DNA of 64,000 bases. It comes from Neurospora tetrasperma FGSC 2508 (taxonomy: Eukaryota; Ascomycota; Sordariomycetes; Sordariales; Sordariaceae). Both the position numbers and the translations under genes were made by a program. Positions 1 through 13,057 of this stretch are shown here, piece by piece. Positions within the stretch are counted from its first letter, which is position 1. Every line of letters starts with the position of its first letter. Under the pieces are notes generated by a model that saw nothing but the letters and a program-made list of their open reading frames with translations, was not told where the DNA came from and made no database searches. The stretch is from NCBI RefSeq assembly GCF_000213175.1, contig NW_009799179.1, forward strand, positions 6,152,337 to 6,216,336. The letters run 5' to 3'.

Positions 1-3000
1 TACCTATAATTTATAAAGAAAAGTAAAACCTTAATAGTTTTTATAGGGGAGGTATTATATATTAATTGTACTATAGGTAATAGTTCTATTTAATTGCTTT
101 ATTCGAAATTAATATAGTTCTTTAAGTATTATTCTACAATTTAGTTAATACTTTCCGTCTATCCGTCGGTCTATAGGTAATATATAGTAAATATTTTACT
201 TTTAGTATTAAATTTAATTATTAATATTTATTGGAACTTAGATATAAATTTAGTATCCCTATTTATAATTTACTCCTTCGGCTAATTATATACCGAAGTA
301 ATATTCTAATAAATTATATCTATAAATTATTCTACTAATTATATTTCTTTATAGGGTAGGAAGTAATTCTATTTAATTAGTTTATTTACTACTATTAATA
401 TACTATTATATATAACTCCCGTAGTAGTATGTATAAATAGTAGTAATTTAGTAATAAAGTTTATAATTATTAAATTCTATAGCCTTTCTATAATTTCTAA
501 GGGTTCGAAGAATCCGTATAGTTTATATTTTGTAATTTTAATCCTACTATAATATTTATAGGCCTATAATATTCGAACTACTTCGGCTTTTAATCTTAGA
601 AAGTTGTAATATTACTATACTCTTACTATAGTTTTAGCGATACCTATATATCCTCCTATTTTAAATTTATAAATTCCTATAATAAGAATTTCTTATTACT
701 TTAACTAAATATAGGCCTTATTATAATACTATAACTTATTATTCCAAAAGGCAATTCCTTCTTTTAAATTATCCTTCTATCTCCGTCGCTCTTCTAGGGT
801 TGCAATAATAGTTTAATAATTAGGGTCCTATAATTTAATTTAATAAATAGTATAATATTCTACTTATTCCTATAGGAAGTATACAAATATTCTATTTAAT
901 TATTCTTAAAATAATAATATAAAAGCTTCTACTATATTTTTTATATAATTTGCTTAACGGTTTAAGGCGTCTATTCAGGCGTTCTTTAAACCTTTCTTAT
1001 AATTAATTTTAAAATTAAATTCTAATAAGAATTCGGCCCAATATATTTAACGGCTATTAAATACCTTCGTAATTATAAAGTACTAAAGATTATTATAATT
1101 AATATAAATTTATATTTTATATATAATGCTATTAAAGTATAGCCTCTATTTTTAAAACGTTTTAATAATAACTAAGAGTTCCTTATTATAAATAGGATAA
1201 TTATAATAGGGTCCTTCCAATTTCTTAAAGAAGAAAGTTATAAAGTATAATTTCCTATATTCATTATATTATCCTAACTATTCTCTAATAATATAGTCTA
1301 ATATATTAATTTTAATTTTAAAAAGTTTACTTAGGTTAGGAAGTTTCAATATAGGGTCCACGGTAATTGCGTTACAAATATTCCTAAAAACTTCTTCTTC
1401 CTCCTTTTCCTATATAAAAATAGCTTCCTTCCTAGTAAATTTATATAATAATCTAATAATTTTCCTATAATTTTATATAAATATATAATAAAAATTAATA
1501 AATTTTAGGAATCTATAAATTTTAATCGTATTTCTAAGTATAGGCTAGTTCTATACGGCTTTTACTTTACTTAATTCTATCCTAACCTTGATTTTTGAAA
1601 TTAAATATCCAAAAAATACGGTCTCCTTTATATAGAATTCGTTTTTCTCTATATTAATAAAGAGTTTATATTTATATAGTACGTCCAATATTTTCCTTAT
1701 ATATTCCTTATACTTTATAAGAGTTTTAAAGTAAATAAGGATATTATTTAGATAGTAGATAGCGAATTTATTAAAGTAGAGTCGAATTGTATAATTAATA
1801 ATAGATTAAAAATATTATAAATATATTAATTAACCCGAAGGGTACTATAAAATATTTATAGTATTTGTAGGGTATATGAAATATTATTTTCTATTCGTTT
1901 CCTTTTTTAATTCGGATATAGGTATAAATAATAAGTAAATTAAAGTGTATAAAGTATTATATTCCTACTAATTAACTTCGGATATATAAAATTAGGGGTA
2001 AGGGATAATTATTTTTTATAATCTCTTAATTTAATTACTTATAATAAATATAAAAATATAATTTTCTATTCTTCTTCGGTATAAAGAGGATAGGGTACCC
2101 TACTAGTAATATAAATTTCCGAATATATCTTCGTTTTAGGTTTTTATTTAAATACTTCCTTAATTCTATATTTTACTTTTTATTAATATAATATATTTTA
2201 AAGAATTTAAATTTAATTCCTTCCTTAAATTTAATTTTATAGTTCTATAATCCTCGTAGTAGTAATTTTTTAAAGTATTTATTAACGAAAGCCGGGTATC
2301 TTTAATATTCTATTAGGATTACTATCTTCGGTTTCTTTGCTTATTAATTCCAGTAATAATTAAACTTATATTGAGTATTAATTATTAATACTTTTACTAA
2401 TATTATTAACCTTTCTTTTATAGCTTTATTACTTTTATTAATAATATAAATTATAATTTCTTATACTATTTATAGTAGGGCTATAGGAACGGCGTCTTCG
2501 CAATTTACTTCCTTCTATACTCCGGTTTTCCTATTAGTAATTAAGTATATTCTAGGACGTAAGCGGCTACCTTCCTTCTAATTAATATTTAAGTTATATA
2601 TAATATATTATAAATACCCTAGGATTATATCCTTAAATAGCCCTATTTTAACGATATTAAAACTAATTTCGACCGTCTTACTTTCTATTATAATAAGGAA
2701 TAATAATATTTCCCGTTTTATAATCTATATTTCGAAAGGCCCTTTTACTATAAAGGGTACTTTTTTCTTTTTCTAGGGAATTTTTAATTATAAAACGAAC
2801 TTAGGTATAATAAAATTTAATTAAGCTTCAGAATCTACTAATATAAATACTTAATAATTTTATTAGTAAATTATAATTTTAAACCTCTAGTCCTATTTCC
2901 CTTCTTTTATAATTATAATTTTTATAAATATTATAGGGTTCCGGATTTTATCTCTTTAACGGCTATATCGCCGGATAATCCGTTTTATTTAAGGATTTAA

Positions 3001-5589
3001 TTTTCGTCGGGCCTCCCTAAAGGCCCTAAACCGTTTCCCAATTTTTAATAATAATTATTAAGAGCGTCCTCTTTCTTAAATTTAAATTCGTCTAGCGAAT
3101 TATATTCTTATAATTATACTATATATACGGCTTCCTCTTTATCTTTATACTCGATTATTCTAACTTTCCGGATATAATTATTAAATTCCTTCTTAATATT
3201 CTAAGCTTTCTATTTTATATAAATAGGGTAATCGAATATTGGGTACTATTATTAATAGTAGTCGGTTTTTCCCTATCCTATATAAGTATAAATATTATAG
3301 GAGCGAATAATAAATCTCTTAAGTAATAGCTATTTATTAACCTTTACGAAAGGTTGTAAATTAAATACGAACTATTTATTAATAATAAGGGTAGTTTATA
3401 AATCGCTTCGGTTGAAAGTATATATAATTAATCTAAATTATCCTTACTAATTTAACCTTCTAATAGGTTAGAAACGGTTATTCTACTTATTCCTAAAATA
3501 TTCGTTGTAATTATTAGTAATATATTAGAACTATAGTATCCGGTAGTAAATATAATAAAGGGGATATATTTAAACTATATCTCTTTTAATTAGTTAATAT
3601 ACTTTTAAAGGCTCTAAAATTCTTTTTTAAATAGCTTTAGGCTCCCCTTTAATAATAATTATACGCTTCTTCTAAAAGTCGTCCTACAATTCGTCCTTCC
3701 CGCTTTTATTTAAATAATATTATAATAACTCTATTTAATACTTATTAGTAAAATTATTAGGGTATTTATATTAATATAAATCAATAAATTTGAAGATATA
3801 GTATTCCTTAATTATAGAGGTTAGCAGAGGTATTGGGGGAGGGGTAGTATTTATTATATATATAATCGTAAAGAAAATTCGGTTAATATTAGGGAAATTA
3901 CCAATTTTTTCCTATATTAGGGTTTAGTACATTTATACCTAGGGTATATTAATATTTTATACCTCTTCTTTAAGATCTTCCTTATTAGGCCCTTCCTAAT
4001 TATATTTATCGTCGGCCTTCTACTATACTTCCTAATCGAAGTCTATAACTCTATCTATAGTATTTTCTAAATTATTTTAGCTATATTCGGTGCTAGCGAT
4101 TTTAATTACCCTAATTCCTTCTACTATAACGGTTTCTATTTTTTTCTAATTTAATTATTTAGGCGTACAGTAATTTCTCTTTATATATCTATTTTTATTA
4201 TAATTAAAGTATTTAACTTTTAAAAGGTCCTACTTATTTTAATCAATTTAAACTATATTAATTTCTATAGGCCCGGAGTAAGTAGTTCTAGAGATATAAA
4301 TTCCCTAAATCTTTTTTTTTTAATATTAATATTATTAAACTTAAGAGAAACGAAAGTAGTTGTCTTTCCTTTCTTCTCCTATTCCTATTAGAATTATCAA
4401 TTGTCGATATAAATAGTTTTATTTATATAGGCGTTAATAATTTTAGGGCGGTCCTCCTTATAGAATTCGTCCTTAATTCGTTCTTTAAGGCTATTATAGA
4501 ATAATTATATTAATTTATTATTATTAATATTACTACAAAGGGAATTTTATTTAAAAAGTATAATATAAGTTAAAGTAAATTTAATTTATTAAAAATAGGT
4601 TAGGCGTTTTTAAACCCTACGAATTTTATCCTTCTTTCTAAAGATTTAAGAGAGGGCTTAAATAAATTCCTTATAAGAATTTAAAATTTTCTTAGTAAAA
4701 TCCGAAATTTAGTTTCCGTTCTTATAGTAGTCTTTAAGGATAGGCTTATACTAAATAAGGGCTTTATCTACGAATCGAATACTTACGTAGGCTACCTTCT
4801 CGAATTTAGAGGTAAACCGATTTCTATAAAAATAGAGGTAAATATATATTTAAATTAAGAATCCTATAAAAGCGGCCTATTAGCTATCGAACTCTTTAGG
4901 TATAAATAATTTAATTTTTAGTCTATTGATAGGGGTAGTTCCCTCTCCTACCTTCGCTTTAGGGGTACTAGGTCTAACCTTAAATTAAATTTCAAATTAG
5001 AGAATACGTTCTTATATAGCCTTAAACTATTATTAAACAGTAGCGAAATTTAAGGGCTTACCCTAAGTATTATCATTATTATTTCCGGTAGTAGTAAATA
5101 TAATAAAACGAAAATAATACTTTCAATATTATCCGAAATAGGTTAAAGGGAGTAGTTAATATATAATAAATAGTAGTTTAATTTATTAAATAAGATAATT
5201 AAAAGTATAAAAACTATTAATACTATTCGGTAAAACTAAAAGGTTTACAATAAGTACACGTACGTAATACTAGTTTCGGTAATAAGAATTAATTTGTATT
5301 AATTACTTTCGAACTATCTAATAATCTGAGTTTTCTAGTCGCCTTTTTATACTGTATATTCCCGAACGCCTTTCGTAGTATAGTAAGCCCAGCTCACCTC
5401 TATAGTTGAGGGTTACTTCTGTCGTTGTAAGCCCGGCTTACTATTGTAAGCCTGGCTCACTTATACTAACCGTAAGCCTTCCTTACACTGTGAGCCCATC
5501 CTGGCCTATAGTTGCACAGTCTAACCCTTTTTGGCAGCTTGTGCTCCCAAGGGCCTAGTTGGCCCGCGAACTCGCTTAAGTTCGTAACA
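1..5589 (-). mobile_element. Ty3/gypsy-like LTR retrotransposon relic A, truncated by window start
   Basis: On the minus strand around 1690-1860 the degraded frame reads VPFGLIN, then YYLNNILIYFK followed by KYKEYIRKILD. This matches the reverse-transcriptase fingers/palm of gypsy elements (PFGL...N, then YLDDILIYSK...H...V..VL). The catalytic aspartates read as asparagines, as expected from RIP. Coding orientation is minus, so gag should lie to the right and integrase toward or beyond position 1. The right end is set at 5589 because the minus strand there begins TGTTACGAACTT, a typical LTR 5' terminus. The left LTR is outside the window, so the length is unknown. Confidence 0.75.
5297..5589 (-). 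repeat. Probable LTR of element A with palindromic repeats
   Basis: This is less AT-rich than its surroundings and ends in ...TTCGTAACA (TGTTACGAA on the minus strand). It contains imperfect 15-bp palindromes of the form GTAAGCCyGGCTyAC at 5383-5397, 5427-5441, 5446-5460 and 5472-5486, plus a divergent fifth copy at 5490-5504. The left edge is only a guess, because the partner LTR is not in the window. Confidence 0.5.
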
Positions 5590-6104
5590 ATATACTAAAG
5601 ATAAATTAAGAAGTATACTAAAAAAAGACCTTTTAGTCTTTATATTTATTGAAAGAAAAGCTGAAAAAAGCTTTAAATAACAAAGATAATTATTAATATC
5701 AGAACTGCATTTCTCAAGACTTTATTAACGGTCTTATTAAACTAATATCTAACTTCTTAAAATATTAGAAAAGTAAAAAGCTAATATACTTAATACTAAG
5801 GTAAACTTCTACCTTTCATTTGTATTAAGAATTATTCTAAAATATCCACATTTGGCAGTGGAATGCACTTTAGAATTATTGTAGTAAATGCATCACATTG
5901 TGCATTGGAGGGTAAGGACAGTATTTTTTAACTATAAGTTTACTTTATACTTTTCAATCCAAATATATAGAATTGTAATACAGCCCTAATATCTATTATC
6001 AAGTACTTAAAATATATTTATAATATTATTTTATATATACTTTACTAATTTTTACTGGTATTACTAAGTTATTTATTTGTTTTTTTAATTTCTAATATTA
6101 TACA
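5590..6104. other. AT-rich spacer between two retroelements
   Basis: No gene is seen. This is the left flank of element B. It retains more CpA (for example near 5850-5910) than the element interiors, so it looks less heavily RIPed or of different origin. I could not identify a transposon family in it. Confidence 0.5.
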
Positions 6105-6109
6105 TTGCT

Positions 6110-6372
6110 TATTATAGGCAAAGGGTAGATGGTAGATATAAATATGTATAATTGTACGAAGGAGAAAGGAAGAGAAGTATATAGCCGAGTACTTAAAAGG
6201 CTGGCCTTATAAGGGCGACCGCCGGCGGGTCTACGGACCCCGCGGTAGGCAGCACTCTAATTAATCAATTGCTGGCAACAATAGTAGCCGGTAGTAATAA
6301 TAGCGTACAGCAATCTTAGAAGCTGTTGTACGCTGGCACTAGGTACAAAGTATATAGGCTAACCCTATAACA
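6110..6372 (-). repeat. LTR of element B (3' LTR in coding orientation)
   Basis: A 263-bp copy starting TATTATAGGC and ending CCCTATAACA, matching base for base over most of its length with 13058-13726 once the nested insertion is removed. Both termini fit an ancestral TGTTA...TAACA, with the first dinucleotide changed by RIP. A GC-rich core at about 6206-6250 contains almost no CpA or TpG, which may explain why it survived RIP. Confidence 0.9.
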
Positions 6373-7459
6373 CTTCCCCGGACTAAAAGAAGCTATATAG
6401 CTAACTAATATTATATAAAATAATAGAAATCCCTATTAAACGAGCGGTCCATTTTTAAAAAGCCTTTACCGCCGTTGTTAGCGGGTACCGTTGTAACCTC
6501 CGCTATAGAATTAAAGCCTTCCGCTCTACCTCCTTCTCCCTTTTATAATTTTATTTCCGCCTTTTCTCCGCCGTTACCCAATCCGGGGGGTATAGTATAT
6601 TAGGGTAGCTATCGTAGAAAGCCTATACTATATTAAGGGCTATAAATATATTAGTGCGTAGTTACTATAATGGTATATATAGGGGTATTTAAACTATAAA
6701 GTATTTTTAACAATCTTAATTATTCTTCTAATATTTATTAATTCTTTTGAATTTATATTCGATAGAGTCCTCCCTATTATTAGTTCTCCTTATAGTCCAA
6801 CTATAGTTAGTACGAACGTTTTATTCTTCTACGGCTATCCATTCCGGGAAACCCTCTTTGTCCTATAATTTAACTTTATTTACGTAGAACGTTGGACTAT
6901 ATTTTATATTAATTAGGAGTTTAAGCGTTATTTAATAATTATTTGTCCGGAGGATTTCGAATGGGCCTTCGAAGAGGGGTATAAATTTGGTATAGGGTTG
7001 GCTAGTATCGAGGTTTTTGGTATTAAGAAGGACTTTATTTCCTTCTTTATACTTTAATATATTCGATTATGAAGTATTCGTATTATTTTTGTAGCGTTAT
7101 TATATTTATTAAGCTTAATTTATAACGAAGTTTAAGACCCTTCTAAATTAGTTAGTTAGTTTATTAATTTTAAAGTATTTTATTTATTATATTGCTAAAA
7201 GCTCTAATAAACATAGTTTTACTAGTTTAATACTTAAATAGGGGTAAAAATTATAGTTAGTAAAGAAGGGGGAGATATTTATAATTTTAAAAATAGAATT
7301 ATTATTAGCGAACTCTATAATTAGTAGCTAATTCACCTAATTATTTTAAGCCTAATTAATATAAAGGTAGAAATACTTTTCTATTTTTATATTAATATAT
7401 TCGGTTTATCCGTTAGTAGCGAGGTGAAAAGTGGAGGAAGGTTTAAATATAATTTCTAA

Positions 7460-7690
7460 CTGTAATAAAAAAGCCCTTTAAAATTATAAAATAAATTGAG
7501 TATTATAATTGGATACGATAGAGTCCGGTAGATTGTAAATACTATAGATTTTCTTAATAAAGTACTCTATTAATTTTTTTACTATTAGATTAACGGTAGG
7601 AATATAGTATTTTATTTTAGTAAGGCGATTAATAATAATAATAATATATTTAAATTCCTATTTGCAGCGTAGGTAGGGCGTAAGCGGGGT
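7460..7690 (-). pseudogene. Integrase core relic of element B
   Basis: The minus-strand translation reads INRLTKIKYYIPTVN, then EYFIKKIYSIYNLPDSIVSN, then YNTQF. This corresponds to the gypsy integrase core pattern DRLTKM.HFIP... LF...V...HGLP.SIVSDRG.QF. The catalytic-region Asp after SIVS is Asn and downstream codons are stops, so it is non-functional. Only the central core is recognisable. Confidence 0.75.
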
Positions 7691-9064
7691 AATATAATCG
7701 ACCAAAATATCCTTCTATAGTACGAATAATACTATTAACGGTTTTAAGAAATTATAGGGGGCGTATTACAACGGTTTCAATTTAATATATACTAAGTAAG
7801 CCTTATAATATAACCTAATAGTAATATATATTTTTGATTAAAAAAAAGATTATAATAATAACAAATAGGTTTTTTTCTAACTTAGGTGCCTAGTAAATAG
7901 CGAATTGTAAATATAGTAGAAGAGCGAAAGGTAAAGTTCTATATCGGTAGGGTCGATAAAAATAGCGCTACGGAAGTACGTTCGTCCTTAAATTATTCGG
8001 TATTTAATAAAGGGGACCCTTTTTATATAGTCCTTAACTTCTTTAAACTATATTCGACGGTTAAGGTCTAATAAATAAGTAATAACGTTTTAGAGAATTA
8101 TTAACTTCTTATAACCTTCTACTATTAAATTATCTATAGACCTCTTGTTTAAAGTTTCTAAATTATAAATATATTTAGTACCGATATTAATTTCCTTATT
8201 TCCGTCTTCTAAAACGAAGGCTCTATTAATAAAGATATTATAATCGAATAAAACTTTATTTTTAATTAATAACCGTTCGTCGGATATATTTTTAAGTAAG
8301 TCTTCTAATTTCCTATTTAATACGTCGGGGTATATTTATAAGGATTTAGAGCGGTATTTAATTATAAAATCAAAATGGGAGAGAAATTGGGATTAATATA
8401 TATAATAGGGGGTAAATTGCTTATTAATTATAAATATCTTCAAACTTTTATAGTTGGTAAGGATTTTGAAAGGTTTTTAAACCCCTTCTAATTCCGGGTA
8501 CTATTTTTCGAGGGCTTTAATAATAGTTAGTAATTCTTTATTATAAATATTATAATTATATTTAATTGTAGAATACCGCTAGTTAAAGTAAATAATTAAA
8601 TATAAATTACCCTCTTCGTTGTATTAGGATAATATATCACTATAAATTTAGTTCGAGGTATCTATTTTAATAATGGTTTATTTAGACTAATTATAAATCC
8701 GGAGTATTAAATTACTACTAAAAGCCTTCTTAAAAGCCTTAAACAATTTTTAATAGTAGTCGGTCTATAGTTAATCTATCGACTTCTTTATTAATTCGTA
8801 TAATAAATTAGCGATAATTAAAAAGTATTTAGTAAATTGCTAGTAAAAATTAATAAAACTTAGGAAACGCTATAGCGCTCTTTTAATTTTTAGAACTTCC
8901 TAAATTTCTACGGCGGTTACTTTATTAGTGTCTATTTCGAATCCTCCCGGTATAATAATTAAACTAAAATATTTCGTCCTTATAATATAGAATTTGTATT
9001 TATTAATATTAATCTAAAGCCCCGTTCGAATTATCCGCTGTAAGACCTCTTTAACGTAGCTTTC

Positions 9065-9205
9065 GTAATCTTCTTCGTTATCCAAATAGACTAGAATATT
9101 ATCGAAATATATTATTATATATATATTAAAAATATTGTATAGAATATTATTAATATAGTTCTAGAAGGTTCCCGGGGCGCTTTAGAGGCCAAACAGGTAA
9201 ACAAT
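9065..9205 (-). pseudogene. Reverse transcriptase palm relic of element B
   Basis: The minus strand reads LFGL*SAPGTF*NYINN followed by IYFDNILVYLDNEEDYE. This aligns with the gypsy RT motifs MPFGLTNAP.TFQ..IN and YLDDILIYS. Two stops replace glutamine or similar codons, and the second Asp of the YxDD box is Asn. Both changes are RIP-type C-to-T transitions on one strand or the other. Confidence 0.8.
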
Positions 9206-11686
9206 AGATTTGTAGAGATTAAAACGGGTAATAAAAATAGTAAACTATTTATACCCCTCCTTTATATAGATCCTATTAAACGTAGTAATTATATTGAATT
9301 TAATAAAGATCTTTACTTAGTAAATAACGTCGAAGGTTTCTTTAATTAATAATAGCAGATAATATATTTTTAATATTATATTATTAATATTATAATAATT
9401 AATATAAATACGGATACTACCGCCGGGTTTTTTTACTAAGACGATAGAGGAAGCGGCTGTAAATTATAATAGGCGGATGAATTTCTTTCTTAAGTTCTTA
9501 TTAATCTACTTCTTAATAATAACAATTTCGATTAGAAATATATAGTACAACTGTACGTTAAGAGGGGTCACTCCTAACTAAAGTTTAATTTTATAATTAT
9601 ATAAATAGTAAGGCGGAATTTCCTTAATTAAAAAAAGGAGGAATATTACTACTTTATTAATATATTATTATTCTTCCAACTTTTTTAGGATAGTAATAAT
9701 TTTATTCTTTATTTTAATTAAGTAATTAGTTTTATTAAGGAACTTTTTCGTATCTTTATTAGAGATTTTAATTGAATATACGCGCCGGATTATTTCTTTA
9801 TAAAATAGCGCGTTTTTATTGAAATCGCCGGTAAGGTAAATTATTTTAGCGAGAATCGCTACTTTTTAAAACTCTTTTAATAAATAGGCATTAATTAAAT
9901 TATTAATAAAAGGGTAAACGAGGAGGGGGAAACTTTCTTTATACTATTATTTATTATTATTTATAATATTAGCGACTATCCCCTCGGTTAAATTTATATC
10001 CTAAACTTCTACCGCGGTAGTTAGCCTTTCGATTTTAATATAATTCGTAATATATAGCTATAATTGCTAAAATTTATAAACAAAATTAAAAATAACTATA
10101 TTAAATTCTCTAATATTATTTAGTTTAATAGAAGAGTCTTTATTGAAATTATAGTAATAGCCAGCTCGGGGGCGCTTTATATTCATAGAAATATATTTAG
10201 TTATTAAAATAGATATAGGGGTCGTAATATACTAGATTTTTAATTTTAATTAAAAGAGTAGTTATATTTATAATACTAATTTTAAATCCGGCTTTACTAA
10301 TTATTAGTATTTTAATAGGGGGCGAAATAGGTCGGTAGCTAGCCCGGAGAGTAGGTAAAGTCGTACTAGTATTTTTTACTATAAAAAATAGTAGTAGCGG
10401 CGCTAGTAGTGCTAATTCTATTTAAATAAAGTTAATAGTTCTATCCCTTAGTATAAGCGTCTGTACTAGTATTCTCTTAATAGGATTAGTAACCCTATTC
10501 TCTAGGGTTATTATTAGTATCAATATTTTTTTAACGGGGTTTATAACTTTCCGCTTCGGGGCTGGTTAATAAATTAGAGTAACCTTAGTATAAATAGCTA
10601 TAATTAAAATTCGGTTAGTAAAGGCTTTTAAAACTATTAATTAATTTTTAGAGAAATTAATAGGTAAATAATAACCTTTATAAATAGGGTTGGTAAAACG
10701 AATTTTATATTAGTTATAATCGATTTCGGGTTTGTAATATTATATTTATAGAAAACCTAAAATAACCAAATAATTCTTTAAAATATTATAAATTAAAAAG
10801 GTAACCGTCTTATTATAATATTTAATATAAAGTTTAGCCGTTACTCCTTTGGAGATAATACTTTTAATTACTCTATTAACGAGGACGAGCTTCTTTACTT
10901 AGTAGAGACGGAAATAGGGAAGGTTATATTTAATAATAAAAGAGTAATTAATAAAAGTAAATATAAAATAGTTAGAATTAATAAAAGTAATATAATAATC
11001 TTTATATAATTTAGTTACTATATAAAGAGATAAGAGTATTAAATTTGGGGAAGTAAAACTATTTAATAATTATATTTTAACCTCCTTTAAACCTTCTAAC
11101 TCTATAGAATTTAAAATTCGTCTCTATAATAACAATAGGAAAGGCTTCTATATACGATTAAATATAGAGGCTAAATATTTTTTAGTTCGTTATAGTATTC
11201 GTTACTAATAGCGACGGTAGTAATAGCTGTAATAAGAGTAGTAGTAACGGCGGTAGTAGCGGGCGCAACTTCGGCGGTATAAACTTCCTCCCTATTATAA
11301 TAGCCTTTACTTTTACCCTTACCCTTATTCCTCTTACCCTTATTATATTAAGGACCCTAGGTACTATAGTTAATAGAGGTAAAATAATTACGGGCGATAT
11401 AATTATTGCTACTATAACAGCGGTATTTACCGTTATAAATATATTCGTTAAAAATATTTTTATAAATAAAGACGGCGAAGTTAATAGTATTAAAGTCTAT
11501 TTTATTATTACCCTAACTAATAGGAATATTGTTGGCGTTATAGGAATTAGAAGCGTTACCTATATTAATATTAGTACTACCGGAATTCCTACTGGTAGGG
11601 GTACTATTAATAAAAATACGAATATTTATTTTATAGTAGTAGTTAATATCCTTCAAATTGTTAGCGATGGTGCGGCAGATTGCGAA

Positions 11687-11896
11687 CTACTTCTTAAAAT
11701 TATTAATTTCGGGAAGGTTATAATATAAAAGAACGTTACAAAGGCGTTTATTAATCTTATTATATAAGTAATAAACTTTTATAGAGTTATTAAAATTATA
11801 GAGATTTATTAAATTAGTAAATTCTAATTCGAATTCTACGAAGGATATATTCTTTATAAAGAATTCCTCCAAACGACGGCCGGTATCTATCTTCAA
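11687..11896 (-). pseudogene. gag-like fragment of element B
   Basis: A 69-codon open stretch in which a pattern like F..E......L..F..S...Y......KR..N.L resembles the Retrotrans_gag helical core. Composition is very Asn/Ile/Tyr-rich because of RIP. It lies at the correct end of the element for gag, given the orientation of RT and integrase. Confidence 0.55.
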
Positions 11897-13057
11897 ATTA
11901 ATATTCTAAAAGCGGGTAATAAAATATTCTATAAATTTAGTACCGGTTTTCTAACGCTAAGAGTCCGTATCTCCTCTATTCTAAATAACGTCTAAATTAT
12001 TTTAAATACCGGATAAGATTTCGGGACTTAATAGTATAGTAGTATAAATAATTTTAATATCTTTATTAATATAAAGAAGGGGGTCGTACTTCTATTAGGT
12101 CAAAATACGGAAACGTTATATTTTAAAGATCTTATATTTACAGGTAGCATTAACGTTTTCTTTACTAGTAAAGATCGGCGGGTTTTCTACGGTTTATTTT
12201 AAAAATAATATTTTAAAACTAATATTTATTACTTTAATAAAATTATTATATAGGGACCGAACGTTAGTACTATAAAATTTAAAGGCGGTATAATTTATAT
12301 TAAAATCGTTATATTTCTTCTAGAGGGCGTTAAATTTAATTATTAAATTAAAGTAGTTAAAATTCTTCTAATTAAAATCGTTTTAAATTTTAATAGTTAT
12401 TATGTAAGTGATTTTTAATTCGTTCTTACTACATTCGAAGTCGATAATAATATTTTTATATTAAGCAAGGTTATTATAATAAAGGCGGCCGAGCAGAGTA
12501 ATAATCGAACGGAAAGCGGGATCCTAAATAAGAACGTTAATAGTATCGAAATAAGCTCGGAAGACAATTTTCTTTTCCTTACTATTATAAATACTAATAA
12601 GAAGGTTATTAATTACTATCGAGGGTAGAAGCTCGACGAGCGCGGTTTAATAAACGGTAACGTTAGTAGTACTAATAATTTTATTAAATATTTTATAAAT
12701 ATTATTCAAATTAAACAGCGTACTTTTAGGAGGGGTATCAAAATTAATAAGATTATTAATATTACCAACGGGAGAGAAGGATATATAGTCGGTATTTTTA
12801 TTGTAAAATATAAGAAAGGTAGTTGTACGGAGCGGTTTTTTATCCCTTAAATAGAAAGTATTTACTTTTATTTATTAAATAAAGGGAGTAAGACTATAAT
12901 TGTAATTATTATAATTACAACTATCAATATTTGGAGTATTGGATTTAGCGGTTCAGCGAGCGAGGCGATTCCTATACGCGTATAATTAGAAACTAATCGT
13001 ACGATAAAAGAAAATAGGTTTATATTATAAATATAATAGTTAAAAGGTATAATTAAC

